From: UBA1413 sp964650525
GTDB taxonomy: Bacteria > Bacteroidota > Bacteroidia > Bacteroidales > Prolixibacteraceae
Length of the DNA stretch: 64,000 nt
Assembly: GCA_964650525.1 (NCBI GenBank)
Contig: CAZYUA010000011.1
Coordinates: 46,440-110,439, forward strand
Direction of reading: 5' to 3'
The notes beneath the pieces are model-generated. The model did not search any database. It worked only from the letters and a program-made list of their open reading frames with translations, and was not told the DNA's origin. A program made the translations under genes and the position numbers. Of the stretch, positions 8,848 to 18,700 are shown one piece after another. The stretch's first letter is position 1, and every line of letters begins with the position of its first letter.

Positions 8848-10101
8848 TCAGATCCCGAGTATTACCTCCAAGGGATCTCTCCCTCCGGCAGCCATCTTTC
8901 CGGGATTCTCCATCAGTTCTTTGACCTTAACGAGAAAACCGACTGAATCCCTGCCGTCAACAATCCTGTGGTCGTAAGAGAGGGCAATATACATCATGGG
9001 GCGGATCTCCACCCTGCCATGAACAGCAACCGGGCGGTCGACAATATTATGCATCCCAAGGATAGCCGATTGAGGGGGATTCAATATCGGAGTGGATAAC
9101 AACGACCCGAACACACCTCCGTTGGTAATGGTAATGGTGCCCCCGGTAAGTTCCTCCACGGTAATTTTCTTATTCCGGGCCTTTTCTGCCAGCTCCTTAA
9201 TTTCCTGCTCAATCTGAGGTATGGATTTCGATTCGGCATTCCGCACTACCGGGACCATGAGCCCTTTCGGGGTTTGAACGGCAATGCCCACATCCACATA
9301 ACCGGGAGTCACCATTTCTTCACCATCGAGCATGGAATTGACGGCCGGGAAAGATTGGGCAGCTATGGCAACCGCTCTGGTAAAAAAGGACATAAAGCCC
9401 AGTTTAAAACCATATTTTTCAGTAAAACGATCCTGGTATAATTTCCTGACAGCAATCACTTTATCCATGTCCACTTCATTGAAAGTGGTAAGCATGGCCG
9501 TTTCATTTTTCACCGCCACCAGCCGTTCACTCAGCTTTCTGCGGAGCATGGATATCCGTTCACGCGAAACCTCACGCGTGCCCTTCGGGACACCCTCCAT
9601 TGCTGCCACCGGGAAAACCTGGTCGTCAGTAAGCACAGCCTCGACCTCCCTTTTGCCAATCCTTTTCAGCCCTTTGATCAGATCGTCAACGGAAAGTCCA
9701 CGCTCATCCATGATTTTCCGCGCTACCGAAGTAATTCTTGGGTTTTCCTCCCGGACTTCAAAACGTTCGTTCACCTCAACGGCTGCACCAGGGGCCGGGG
9801 TCCTCGCATCGCCGGAAAGGGCACCTTCGGGGGTTTTCGATACCGGATTCTCTCCGGAAGGTGCTTCCGCGGTATCAATGGTGCAAACGACAGTCCCTAC
9901 GGGAACTGCCGTGCCTTCGGCCACGGTTATTCTCAGCAGTCCCTGAGCTTCCGCCGTCAGGGTGAGGGTTGCCTTATCGCTTTCCACTTCGGCAATATCT
10001 TCGCCTTTTCTGACTGACTTGCCATCTTCCACCAGCCAGCGGCCGATTTCAACTTCAGTAACAGATTCTCCAGGTCCAGGGACTTTAACTTCGATCAACA
10101 T
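8848..10101 (-). CDS. sucB: 2-oxoglutarate dehydrogenase E2 (dihydrolipoyllysine succinyltransferase)
   Basis: Transfers the succinyl group from the E1 enzyme to CoA in the 2-oxoglutarate dehydrogenase complex of the TCA cycle. 417 aa: lipoyl domain (1-76) with the lipoylated Lys43 in ESDKATL, an Ala/Pro-rich linker, a peripheral-subunit-binding domain (about 120-150, PRITSVARKIMDERG), and the catalytic domain (about 180-417) with the active-site signature SYDHRIVDGRDS near the C-terminus. Start ATG at 10101 directly begins the lipoyl domain. It follows sucA by 21 nt, a normal sucA-sucB pair. No E3 (lpd) is present in the window. Confidence 0.96.
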   Translation of the reverse strand: MLIEVKVPGPGESVTEVEIGRWLVEDGKSVRKGEDIAEVESDKATLTLTAEAQGLLRITVAEGTAVPVGTVVCTIDTAEAPSGENPVSKTPEGALSGDARTPAPGAAVEVNERFEVREENPRITSVARKIMDERGLSVDDLIKGLKRIGKREVEAVLTDDQVFPVAAMEGVPKGTREVSRERISMLRRKLSERLVAVKNETAMLTTFNEVDMDKVIAVRKLYQDRFTEKYGFKLGFMSFFTRAVAIAAQSFPAVNSMLDGEEMVTPGYVDVGIAVQTPKGLMVPVVRNAESKSIPQIEQEIKELAEKARNKKITVEELTGGTITITNGGVFGSLLSTPILNPPQSAILGMHNIVDRPVAVHGRVEIRPMMYIALSYDHRIVDGRDSVGFLVKVKELMENPGKMAAGGRDPLEVILGI

Positions 10102-10122
10102 ATCGGGATTCGATTAAATCGT

Positions 10123-12861
10123 TTACAATTCACTATTTTCGAATACATCATCCAGGACTTTTTTCAGCCTGTTTTTGTGTTGTTCCATTAGTCCTACGGC
10201 CGGACTGGCACTTTCAGGCCTGGTGACAGGATTCAGGTTAAGATAGGCCAGTTTGCGGCTAATAAAAGGCCAGGCTCCCTGATTTTCCGGTTCATCCTGG
10301 GCCCAGAAAAAGCTTTTTGCCCCTTGGTATTTGGTCACAATGGCCCTGATCTGGTTTTCAGGCAGAGGATACACTTGTTCGATCCGGACGATAGCCACCC
10401 GGTTTTCCTTTTCGTCGTTACGCCGGCTCAGGAGGTCGTAATAGAGGCGTCCTGACGTAAATACCACGCGGGTAACCCGCTCCCTTTCAGCCAGTTCATC
10501 ATCGATAACTTCCCGAAAGGAACCATGGGCCAGGTCGTCCAGGGGCGACATCACCAGGGGATGCCGCAGGAGGCTTTTAGGGGTAAAAACGACCAGCGGC
10601 AAACGCAGGTTCCACTTTACCTGCCGGCGCAACAGGTGGAACAGATTAGCCGGCGTCGTCGGAACCACCACCTGCATGTTATTGCCGGCAGCCAGGGAAA
10701 GAAAACGTTCGATCCTGCCGCTCGAATGTTCCGGTCCCTGTCCTTCATATCCATGGGGAAGGAACAGGACAATCCCGTTCATGATTCCCCACTTTTCATG
10801 AGCAGATGAAATATACTGGTCGATCACCACCTGCGCCACATTGGCAAAATCGCCAAATTGGGCTTCCCAAATGGTAAGACCACCGGGTTGTGCCAGGGAA
10901 TAACCATACTCAAAACCCAGAACGCTGTATTCGGATAACAGGGAGTTGTAAACGCTGAACGGAGCCTGTCCGGGAGCTACATGCTGCAGCGGGATGTACT
11001 TGCCATCGGTATCTTCGATGGTAAAAGCAGCATGCCGGTGCGCAAAGGTTCCCCTTTCGCTGTCCTGTCCACTAAGCCGAACAGCGTATCCTTCCTCCAC
11101 CAGCGTGCCGTAAGCAAGCAACTCGCACATGGCCCAGTCCAGCCGGTTGTCGCGGATCATCATTTGCCTGTCGGAAAGGATACGGCTTACTTTGCTGAAA
11201 AATTTCAGATCGTCAGGCACCTGGTTGATTTGGGAAGCCACCCGAGTAAGTTTTTCCCGGGAAACGGCCGTTTTCGCATCAGCATCCTGAAAAGCCTTAT
11301 CCGCCCTGGCAAAAGAACGGTATTCTTCGACCTGGAAATTCCGGATGTTCAGCTTTTCTATCTTTTCTGATTCCTTGTAATTCGCCTCCATAAGGGCATC
11401 GAATTCCCGGACCACCAGCCTTGTTTCCTCGTCGGTCATGATGCCCAGGTCTGTTAGTTTTCGGGCATATATATCTCTGGGATTGGGATGGGTTGCGATA
11501 ATTTTGTACAGCATTGGCTGGGTAAAGCGGGGCTCGTCGCCTTCATTGTGGCCATATTTTCTGTAGCAAAGAATATCAACAAAAACATCGGAATGGAATT
11601 GCTGGCGGAATTCCATTGCCAGTCTAATGGTGTAGATCAGGGCCTCCACGTCGTCGCCGTTCACATGAAAAACGGGAGAACGGGTGACCTTGGCCACATC
11701 GGTACAATAGGTACTGGAACGGGCTTCCAGGTAATTGGTCGTAAATCCTACCTGGTTGTTGATGACCAGATGGATTGTTCCGCCCGTCTTGTATCCCGCG
11801 AGTTGAGACATTTGAACTGTTTCGTACACAATACCCTGAGCAGCAATGGCAGCATCGCCATGGATCAGCACAGGCGCCAGTTTATTGAAATCGCCGTTGT
11901 ATTTCGAATCAATCCGGGAGCGGGCAAATCCTTCGACCAGACCGCTGACCGTTTCCAGGTGTGACGGGTTGGGCATCAGTTTCAGGATAACCCGCTGACC
12001 GGTGTCGGTGAGGACTTCACTTTCAAAACCCAGATGGTATTTAACATCGCCCAGGGAAATCTCTTCCTCGTATTCCGTACCATAAAACTCCTTGAATATC
12101 CTATGGTACGGTTTATTCATGATGTTGGCAAGGACGTTCAGCCTGCCGCGATGCGCAATGCCGATAGTGAATTCTTCAATGCCGAGTTCAGCACCTCTTT
12201 CAATCACGGCATCCAGCGAGGGTATGAGGGTTTCAGCACCTTCGAGGCTGAAGCGTTTGGCTCCGACGAACTTTTTGTGGATGTAATTTTCGAAGCCTAC
12301 AGCCTGAACCAGGTGACCATATATATGTCGCTGTTTATCAGGCGTAAAGGTCATCCGGTTGCGACCGGATTCCATTTTCTGACGGAGCCAGTTCACCAAA
12401 TCGGGGTGCCGCATGTAGATATACTCGACCCCGACAGAACTGCAATAGGTATCTTCCAGATGTTGAATAATCTCACTGAGTCGGGCAGGACCTATTCCCA
12501 CCTCATTACCGGCCTGGAAAACCGTCTCCAGATCGTTGCCACCAAGCCCGAAGTTGACGGGTTCCAGCGTGGGCAGGTATTTTCGCCGGCTTCGTACCGG
12601 ATTGGTAAGGGTAAAAAGATGACCGCGCTGGCGGTAAGCCTGGATCAGCTGAAGAACAGAAAACTCTTTTTGGATGTTTGCTGGGATCTCCTCCGTACGT
12701 CCTGCAGGGTATTGCCGGATGGCCAGGTCAAATCCGGAAAAGAAAAGTCTCCAGCTTTCATCCACCGATTCAGGATCTTCCAGATAGGCCCTGTACAGAT
12801 CCTCTACAGGGGAGATTTCCTGGTTTGCTAAAGGCATTTTTAAGTTCATAAGGGCAGGCAT
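10123..12861 (-). CDS. sucA: 2-oxoglutarate dehydrogenase E1 component
   Basis: Thiamine-diphosphate enzyme that decarboxylates 2-oxoglutarate and passes the succinyl group to E2. From the ATG at 12861 it is 912 aa, close to family length. It begins with the E2-binding segment (EDLYRAYLEDPESVDESW), followed by the dehydrogenase domain with HRGRLNVLANIMNKPYHRIF and GDAAIAAQGIVYETVQMS (TPP binding), a transketolase-like pyrimidine-binding domain and the C-terminal MultifunctD-type domain (WAQDEPENQGAW). The frame stays open upstream to 13023 inside iorB, but that stretch has no family similarity. ATGs at 12849 and 12837 are alternative starts. Presence of sucAB suggests an oxidative or near-complete TCA cycle. 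Confidence 0.95.
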   Translation of the reverse strand: MPALMNLKMPLANQEISPVEDLYRAYLEDPESVDESWRLFFSGFDLAIRQYPAGRTEEIPANIQKEFSVLQLIQAYRQRGHLFTLTNPVRSRRKYLPTLEPVNFGLGGNDLETVFQAGNEVGIGPARLSEIIQHLEDTYCSSVGVEYIYMRHPDLVNWLRQKMESGRNRMTFTPDKQRHIYGHLVQAVGFENYIHKKFVGAKRFSLEGAETLIPSLDAVIERGAELGIEEFTIGIAHRGRLNVLANIMNKPYHRIFKEFYGTEYEEEISLGDVKYHLGFESEVLTDTGQRVILKLMPNPSHLETVSGLVEGFARSRIDSKYNGDFNKLAPVLIHGDAAIAAQGIVYETVQMSQLAGYKTGGTIHLVINNQVGFTTNYLEARSSTYCTDVAKVTRSPVFHVNGDDVEALIYTIRLAMEFRQQFHSDVFVDILCYRKYGHNEGDEPRFTQPMLYKIIATHPNPRDIYARKLTDLGIMTDEETRLVVREFDALMEANYKESEKIEKLNIRNFQVEEYRSFARADKAFQDADAKTAVSREKLTRVASQINQVPDDLKFFSKVSRILSDRQMMIRDNRLDWAMCELLAYGTLVEEGYAVRLSGQDSERGTFAHRHAAFTIEDTDGKYIPLQHVAPGQAPFSVYNSLLSEYSVLGFEYGYSLAQPGGLTIWEAQFGDFANVAQVVIDQYISSAHEKWGIMNGIVLFLPHGYEGQGPEHSSGRIERFLSLAAGNNMQVVVPTTPANLFHLLRRQVKWNLRLPLVVFTPKSLLRHPLVMSPLDDLAHGSFREVIDDELAERERVTRVVFTSGRLYYDLLSRRNDEKENRVAIVRIEQVYPLPENQIRAIVTKYQGAKSFFWAQDEPENQGAWPFISRKLAYLNLNPVTRPESASPAVGLMEQHKNRLKKVLDDVFENSEL

Positions 12862-12919
12862 GCTTTTAAACAATGAAATAACAATACCATCCGGAGATTG
12901 TTCAGTACCCGGGCAATGG

Positions 12920-13513
12920 CTAACCGTTCGAAGATGTACGCTTTTCAGCAACTTTTTTCCCCGCCCTGAAAGCCATGATGTTGGCTTGTACCATATCGGG
13001 TCCTTTCCGTTGAAATACGGCATCGATTCCTGCCTCTATCTCTTGATCAGACAACGGGAGAAAGGGAGAGGCTGCTCCAAGCATGACCATGTTGGATCCC
13101 CTGGGGTTTCCCATCTCTTTGGCAAGAGTGTCGGCATCGACCATTACCGACTGCGGCAACCTAATGATTTCCTGCTCTAACAGGCTGAAGTCGGGATAAC
13201 CGGGAATGTTCTCAAAGGGGGTGGTGTTGGTAACGAGCCATCCTGATTTTGCCAGGTAAGGCAGGTAGCGCAGGGATTCCATGGGTTCCACAGCCAGGAT
13301 GATGTCGGCTTTTCCCAGGGGTATCAGGTCGGAGGCAATGGGCTGGTCAGAAAGCCGGAGGTGCGAAACCACATCACCGCCCCGCTGGCTCATCCCGTGG
13401 GTTTCCGACTGCTTCAGGGAGAGCCCCCTGGCAAGGGCTGCTGCTCCGATAATGGCAGCTATCGAAAGGATCCCCTGCCCCCCTACCCCTGCCAGGATAA
13501 TGTCTGTCTTCAT
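12920..13513 (-). CDS. iorB: Indolepyruvate ferredoxin oxidoreductase beta subunit
   Basis: 197 aa gamma-domain subunit of the 2-oxoacid:ferredoxin oxidoreductase that oxidatively decarboxylates aryl-pyruvates to aryl-acyl-CoA with reduction of ferredoxin. It opens with the family hallmark MKTDIILAGVGGQGIL and contains SETHGMSQRGGDVVSHLR and GKADIILAVEPMESLRYL. It follows iorA by 135 nt; that gap reads no additional Fe-S domain in any frame I checked. Confidence 0.93.
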   Translation of the reverse strand: MKTDIILAGVGGQGILSIAAIIGAAALARGLSLKQSETHGMSQRGGDVVSHLRLSDQPIASDLIPLGKADIILAVEPMESLRYLPYLAKSGWLVTNTTPFENIPGYPDFSLLEQEIIRLPQSVMVDADTLAKEMGNPRGSNMVMLGAASPFLPLSDQEIEAGIDAVFQRKGPDMVQANIMAFRAGKKVAEKRTSSNG

Positions 13514-13648
13514 AGATTATGTCTGTATTTTTAATCAACTGGTCAGCCTGTCATCAGCCCCATGTCTCCGATCCCCGGTCCCCGATGTTGCTGTCTATGT
13601 TACCGTGACCGGAATCCTTTCAGGGAACCCAGACCAGGTTCCGGCACC

Positions 13649-15256
13649 TCAGGCATCCCCTGCTTTTTTGCTCCGTTTATCCCGTGCCAGTTTCTGCAGG
13701 CAGGGTCTCCGGGCTATGATCACGGAAACATCATCGTAAATCATTTCTTCACGGATAATCCCCTCCATCTGCTCCAGGTTTTTCTTCAGAGGTACGACCA
13801 CACGAATATGAGCAGGGTCTACCCCCACGCCGGCACAAATGTTTTCAATCCTGCCCGATGCTGCCGAGTCCTGCCCTCCGGTCATGGCGACAGCCTGATT
13901 ATCTAAGATAATAAGGGTCACGGGGCTTTTCTCAAGGACGCAATCCAGTAAACCGGTGATTCCGGAATGGGTGAAAGTAGAATCTCCGATGACGGCAAAA
14001 GAGGGTCTCAAACCGGCGTCTGCAGCTCCTTTGGCCATGGTTACCGAAGCCCCCATATCCACGCAGGTATCAATAGAGTTATAGGGCTGCAGTGCCCCCA
14101 GGGTGTAGCATCCGATATCCGAGAAAACCCTGCCTCCGCCTATCTCTTTTATAGCAGCATTCAAAGCGTAATAGAGGTCCTGGTGGCCGCATCCCTGGCA
14201 CAAGGCCGGAGGACGCCCCGCAACAACCGGGGGCACGCGAAAATGGGTTGTCACTGCCAGGCCTAATGCTTTGGCCACATGATCAGGATTTAACTCCCCG
14301 GCACGGGGCAGTGCACCGCTTAACCGGCCATGGACCTTTTTCCCCCTGCCAAAAACATCGGTTACCATCTCTTCCACGAGGGGAAAACCCTCCTCCAAAA
14401 CCAGCAGTTCGTGGCAGGATGCCTCCAGTTTCTGGAGTAACTCCAAAGGGACCGGGTATTGGGATACTTTTAAGACCGGAAAGGGAAAGGTACCCCCCGG
14501 CAGGTTTTCCGCCAGGTAATTAAAGGCAATTCCGCAACAAACAACCCCCAGATGGCTGCCGGTGCCTTCATGATAAATGTTCCACCGCGATTCCAGGGAT
14601 TTCTGAACCAGCACATCCTGCTTCCGGAGCAGCTCCTGGTAATATTTCCGGGCAAAGGCAGGCAACAGCAGGAATTGTTTGGGATTTTCAGGCAGCCGGA
14701 TTTCATTTTCGGCCTGTGCCGGTCTTCGTATCACGCCGGCCCGTGAATGGGCCAGGCGGGTGGTGATCCTGAGCATGACGGGCAGTTTAAGTTCTTCCGA
14801 AAGCCGGAGCCCGTCGTAGGTCATGTCGTAAGCTTCCTGCTGATCTCCGGGTTCCAGCACCGGGATCATCCCAAACTTCCCGAAAAACCGCGAATCCTGT
14901 TCGTTTTGTGAAGAATGCATCGAAGGATCATCCGCCACTGCAAGCACCAGGCCTCCGCTGACACCCGTCATACACGAGTTCATGAAGGGATCGGCAGCCA
15001 CATTCAGCCCCACATGCTTCATGCAAACCAGAGATTTTTTCCCGGCATACGACATCCCAAGTGCCGCTTCATAAGCTGTCTTTTCATTCACTGACCAGGT
15101 ACGGTGAATATTCCGGGAAACAGCCTCCGGACTCAACTGGATGTATTCCGTAATTTCCGTAGACGGAGTCCCCGGGTAAGCATAGACACCCGAGATGCCG
15201 CCGTCAAGGGCTCCCTGCCCAATGGCTTCCACCCCTAATAGCATATTTCTTTGCAT
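13649..15256 (-). CDS. iorA: Indolepyruvate ferredoxin oxidoreductase alpha subunit (no C-terminal ferredoxin domain)
   Basis: 535 aa catalytic subunit with pyrimidine-binding half (YAYPGTPSTEITEYIQ near residue 24) and TPP-binding half (CQGCGHQDLYYALNAA, GDSTFTHSG, DNQAVAMTGGQDS). It acts on aromatic 2-oxoacids from amino-acid breakdown, or in reverse in synthesis, exchanging electrons with ferredoxin. Archaeal IorA proteins end with two 4Fe-4S motifs; here the protein stops after RPCLQKLARDKRSKKAGDA, so electrons must leave through the remaining clusters or a separate ferredoxin. ATG start at 15256 with a well-placed upstream promoter. Confidence 0.93.
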   Translation of the reverse strand: MQRNMLLGVEAIGQGALDGGISGVYAYPGTPSTEITEYIQLSPEAVSRNIHRTWSVNEKTAYEAALGMSYAGKKSLVCMKHVGLNVAADPFMNSCMTGVSGGLVLAVADDPSMHSSQNEQDSRFFGKFGMIPVLEPGDQQEAYDMTYDGLRLSEELKLPVMLRITTRLAHSRAGVIRRPAQAENEIRLPENPKQFLLLPAFARKYYQELLRKQDVLVQKSLESRWNIYHEGTGSHLGVVCCGIAFNYLAENLPGGTFPFPVLKVSQYPVPLELLQKLEASCHELLVLEEGFPLVEEMVTDVFGRGKKVHGRLSGALPRAGELNPDHVAKALGLAVTTHFRVPPVVAGRPPALCQGCGHQDLYYALNAAIKEIGGGRVFSDIGCYTLGALQPYNSIDTCVDMGASVTMAKGAADAGLRPSFAVIGDSTFTHSGITGLLDCVLEKSPVTLIILDNQAVAMTGGQDSAASGRIENICAGVGVDPAHIRVVVPLKKNLEQMEGIIREEMIYDDVSVIIARRPCLQKLARDKRSKKAGDA

Positions 15257-15279
15257 GAACGATGTTTGAATTTAATGGT

Positions 15280-15310
15280 CAAATATAAGCTTCCGAAGAA
15301 GAAGAAACAA
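15280..15310 (-). promoter_or_regulatory. Bacteroidota-type sigma-70 promoter for iorA
   Basis: On the minus strand an exact TAnnTTTG box (TATATTTG, 15287-15280) sits 20 nt downstream of a TTG (15310-15308). Both elements and spacing match the Bacteroides -33/-7 pattern. The -7 box ends 23 nt before the iorA ATG, giving a short leader. Confidence 0.6.
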
Positions 15311-15708
15311 CCCCTTTTCTCAGACGGAGGTAAAATTGTTACAGGGTGTCTGTCTCTCAGAAAAAGAGTCTCCCGGACATAAAAATGTCAGTTTTTTTTT
15401 GTATATTCCGTCGTTTGTACACGATTTCCATAAAAGGAACATCAGCCCTGTTTCTCTGGCTTCTCAGGAGATCCTGCCTACGGCAGCGTCGGCATGCCCA
15501 GGTTTATGTTCCATACCTTTTCAGTAGTTTTCAGTCAACCAGTCAACCGCTACCGCGGGCACATTCAAAGAAATATGGTTATGGGGTGTCATTGACAGAA
15601 TCAGTTTGGGTTTCATTGGCGTCAATTCCGGATGACCGGAGGACACATTGAATTGAAGGGACATTCTTTTTATAACAGGAAGGTTATGATCAGGAATCAT
15701 TCGGTAGT
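15311..15708 (+). other. Intergenic region upstream of the first giant propeller gene
   Basis: About 400 bases between the iorA promoter and the 15709 gene. Short frames exist on both strands but none has a recognisable product or a plausible start context. The promoter of the downstream gene should be here, but no exact -7 box was found. Confidence 0.35.
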
Positions 15709-18700
15709 ATGAAAAAGATACAATTATTGGTGTTACTGTTTTTCCCTGCGACCCTGTTACAGGCCCAGAATGGCGACTGGATACGGCAAAGCCCGCCGGT
15801 TACCCAAAATCTGAACGACATTGTGGTGTCTGGCTCCGGGATCATTACCGCTGTGGGAGACCAAGGCACCATTTGTAAATCCATTGACGGAGGAGACTCC
15901 TGGGTGGTAAAAAATTCGGGTACCTACAACAACCTGATGGCACTTGATTTCAGCAGTTCTTCCATTGGCTATGCTGTCGGGACCGGTGGGGTCATTTTAA
16001 AAACTACCGACTCAGGGGAAAGCTGGGCAGTGTTAAATTCCGGTGTCACCACCAACCTTTTAGGTGTCAGTTTTGCTGACAACAACACCGGCTGGGCAAC
16101 CGGTTTTAACCGGACAGTTATAAAAACCACGGATGGCGGGGCTACCTGGATTCCCCAGTACAGTGCAGCAACTCTGACCTTTCTCGAAGATGTGAAAGCA
16201 ATCAACCTTCAAAGAGTCATGGCCGTTGGATGGGGTTCCGGGGATTTCAATGGTACCACGGACGGAGGTCAGACCTGGAGTGGTACCGACCTGGCAGGAT
16301 GGGCGAAAGGCGTCGATTTTATGAATGACACAGTTGGATGGGTAGCTGGAATAACGGCATCCTATATATCCGTAACTGAGTCGTGGGGGGAACTATATAC
16401 CACCATCAATGGGAAAAAAGCAACCCTTTGGAAAACAATCAATGGAGGAAGCTCTTGGTCTCCCCTTGTTTTTTCATCAAATGCCCAGTGGCTTTACGAG
16501 GTGGCAGTTGTCAGCCCAACCCGGATCGTTGCAGTGGGTGAAAAAGGGCTTATCGCCTCCACCACCGACGGGGGATTGAACTGGAACCTGGACAGTAATC
16601 CCGCTTTTTCAGCCATTTCTTTTAATGCTGTGGTATTTGAATCGGCCACAACCGGATATATCGCCGGGAATAACGGCACCCTCCTCAAAACAGAGAATGG
16701 AGGAGTAACCTGGACACCAAAAGGGATCAGCGGCACCACGAACCACCTGACATCGGTTTCTTTCGTAAACAAAACCACTGGCTGGGCAGCAGGATACAAC
16801 GGCACGCTTATTAAAACTTCCGACGGAGGGAAAAACTGGATCCCGCAACCCTCCGGCCTGTCATCCAATACGATCCATTCGGTCTTTTTTACCGACAGTC
16901 TTACAGGCTGGTGCACCGCCAACGAAGGAACCATTCTGAATACTACCAACGGGGGAAATTCCTGGACTCCACAGAATAGCGGTACAACCACCTATCTCTA
17001 TTCTGTACGTTTTACCGATAAAAACAACGGTTGGGTTGCAGGGTGGAACGGAACCATCCTTCATACTTCCGATGGCGGTCAGACGTGGGTACCCCAGCTA
17101 TCCGGAACAAATGCCTTCCTGCACACCGTGTTCTTTGTCAATTCGACAACTGGTTGGGCAGGAGGAGATAACGGCACACTTCTTCTTACTCGAAACGGGG
17201 GATTAAACTGGACAAAAACTACCCTTGTAACATCTGAAACAGCCAGCACAATAAAAGATCTTTATTTTCTTGACGAAAAAACCGGATGGTGCGTTGGCGA
17301 CTGGATTTTGAAAACCACTGACGGGGGCGAAACCTGGGTGAAACAATTCGGGAATATGAGCGAATTTTATGGCTATTCCAGCCTGAATTCTATATTTTTC
17401 GTCAATTCCCACACGGGGTATATTTCTGCCTGGAACGGGAAGATTCTTAAAACAACCGACGGGGGTGCATCGTGGGGCATTGCATCTACAGGTAATACCA
17501 GCCCATACAGTGATCTCTGGTTCACCGATTCTTTAACCGGCTGGATTGCAGGCAACAACGGATACATCATGAAAACGGAGAGCGGAGGAGGCACTTTTAT
17601 GCCCATGGAATACTTGAATATCCCAACCCTGGAGGAACCCTCAGACGGGAAAAACTATGTCTCCTTGAGTCCTGTTTTACGATGGAATTCTGCCGGACAG
17701 GGAAGTACCTACGAGGTGCTGCTTGTTACCGATGATATTCATTACATGGACAGTATTATTTCCGACATTTCAGGTGTAACCGACACGTTCCTCGTTTTGG
17801 ATAAAAAGCTGCAGCCGGATAAAAGACATGAATGGAAGGTACGGTTGATCGGCTCCAGCGGGGCAACGGGAAACTGGTCAGGAAAGTTTTCATTCAAGAC
17901 ACAACCCATTCCGGATTGCATCCCAACACTTAGCAATCCATACGGGTACGATGTATCCGGGAAATACAAGGTATCATTCAGATGGTATTGTGCATTTGCC
18001 GACAGTTTCCGTGTCCAGGTGTCCACCGATCCGGCCTTCCTGGTAAATATGGCTGTTGACTCTGCTGTCCAATCGACAGAAGTATATTTATTGTTGAACC
18101 ATTCCAGCACCTATTACTGGCGTGTCAAACAGATCTGGGGTACTTCGCCGCGGGAGTGGTCAGAGCCGGGATCCTTCACCACCCCTGAAAAAATACCGTA
18201 TATCTATGTTCAATCACCGGCAGGGTACAATCCCAGCCTGGCAAAAGGCACCCTTTTCAGAATTTCCTGGGAAGATAATTTCGATGGCGCCCTCCAGGTG
18301 ACGCTTATCAGAAATTCCACTCCGGTAAGCGTACTGGGTTATACCTCTTCCAACAGCTACGACTGGTCCATCAGCGACGCAACAGAAACAGGGGAGAATT
18401 TCCGGATCATGCTGAAAGATACAACCAGTGGGTTTTTAGTCTATAGCATTTATTTTACCATCGACAACCCGCAAATCCGGATAAATCAACCCGAAGAAGG
18501 GCAAAACTGGGCCAAAGGGACCAGGCAATACATAAGTTGGAGCGATAATATCCCATATCCACTGTTTTTGACACTTTATAAAGGTTCTGCTAATATTGGC
18601 ACAATTGGGTATTTTACTGATTGCGGCCAGCTGGGTTATTATTGGGATATATCCGATTTTCTGGTTTCGGGATCCGATTACAGGATTGAAATACGCGATA

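Noticed and set aside
12862..13023. N-terminal extension of sucA into iorB
   Set aside because: The extra residues have no family similarity and overlap iorB; ATG 12861 gives the usual length.
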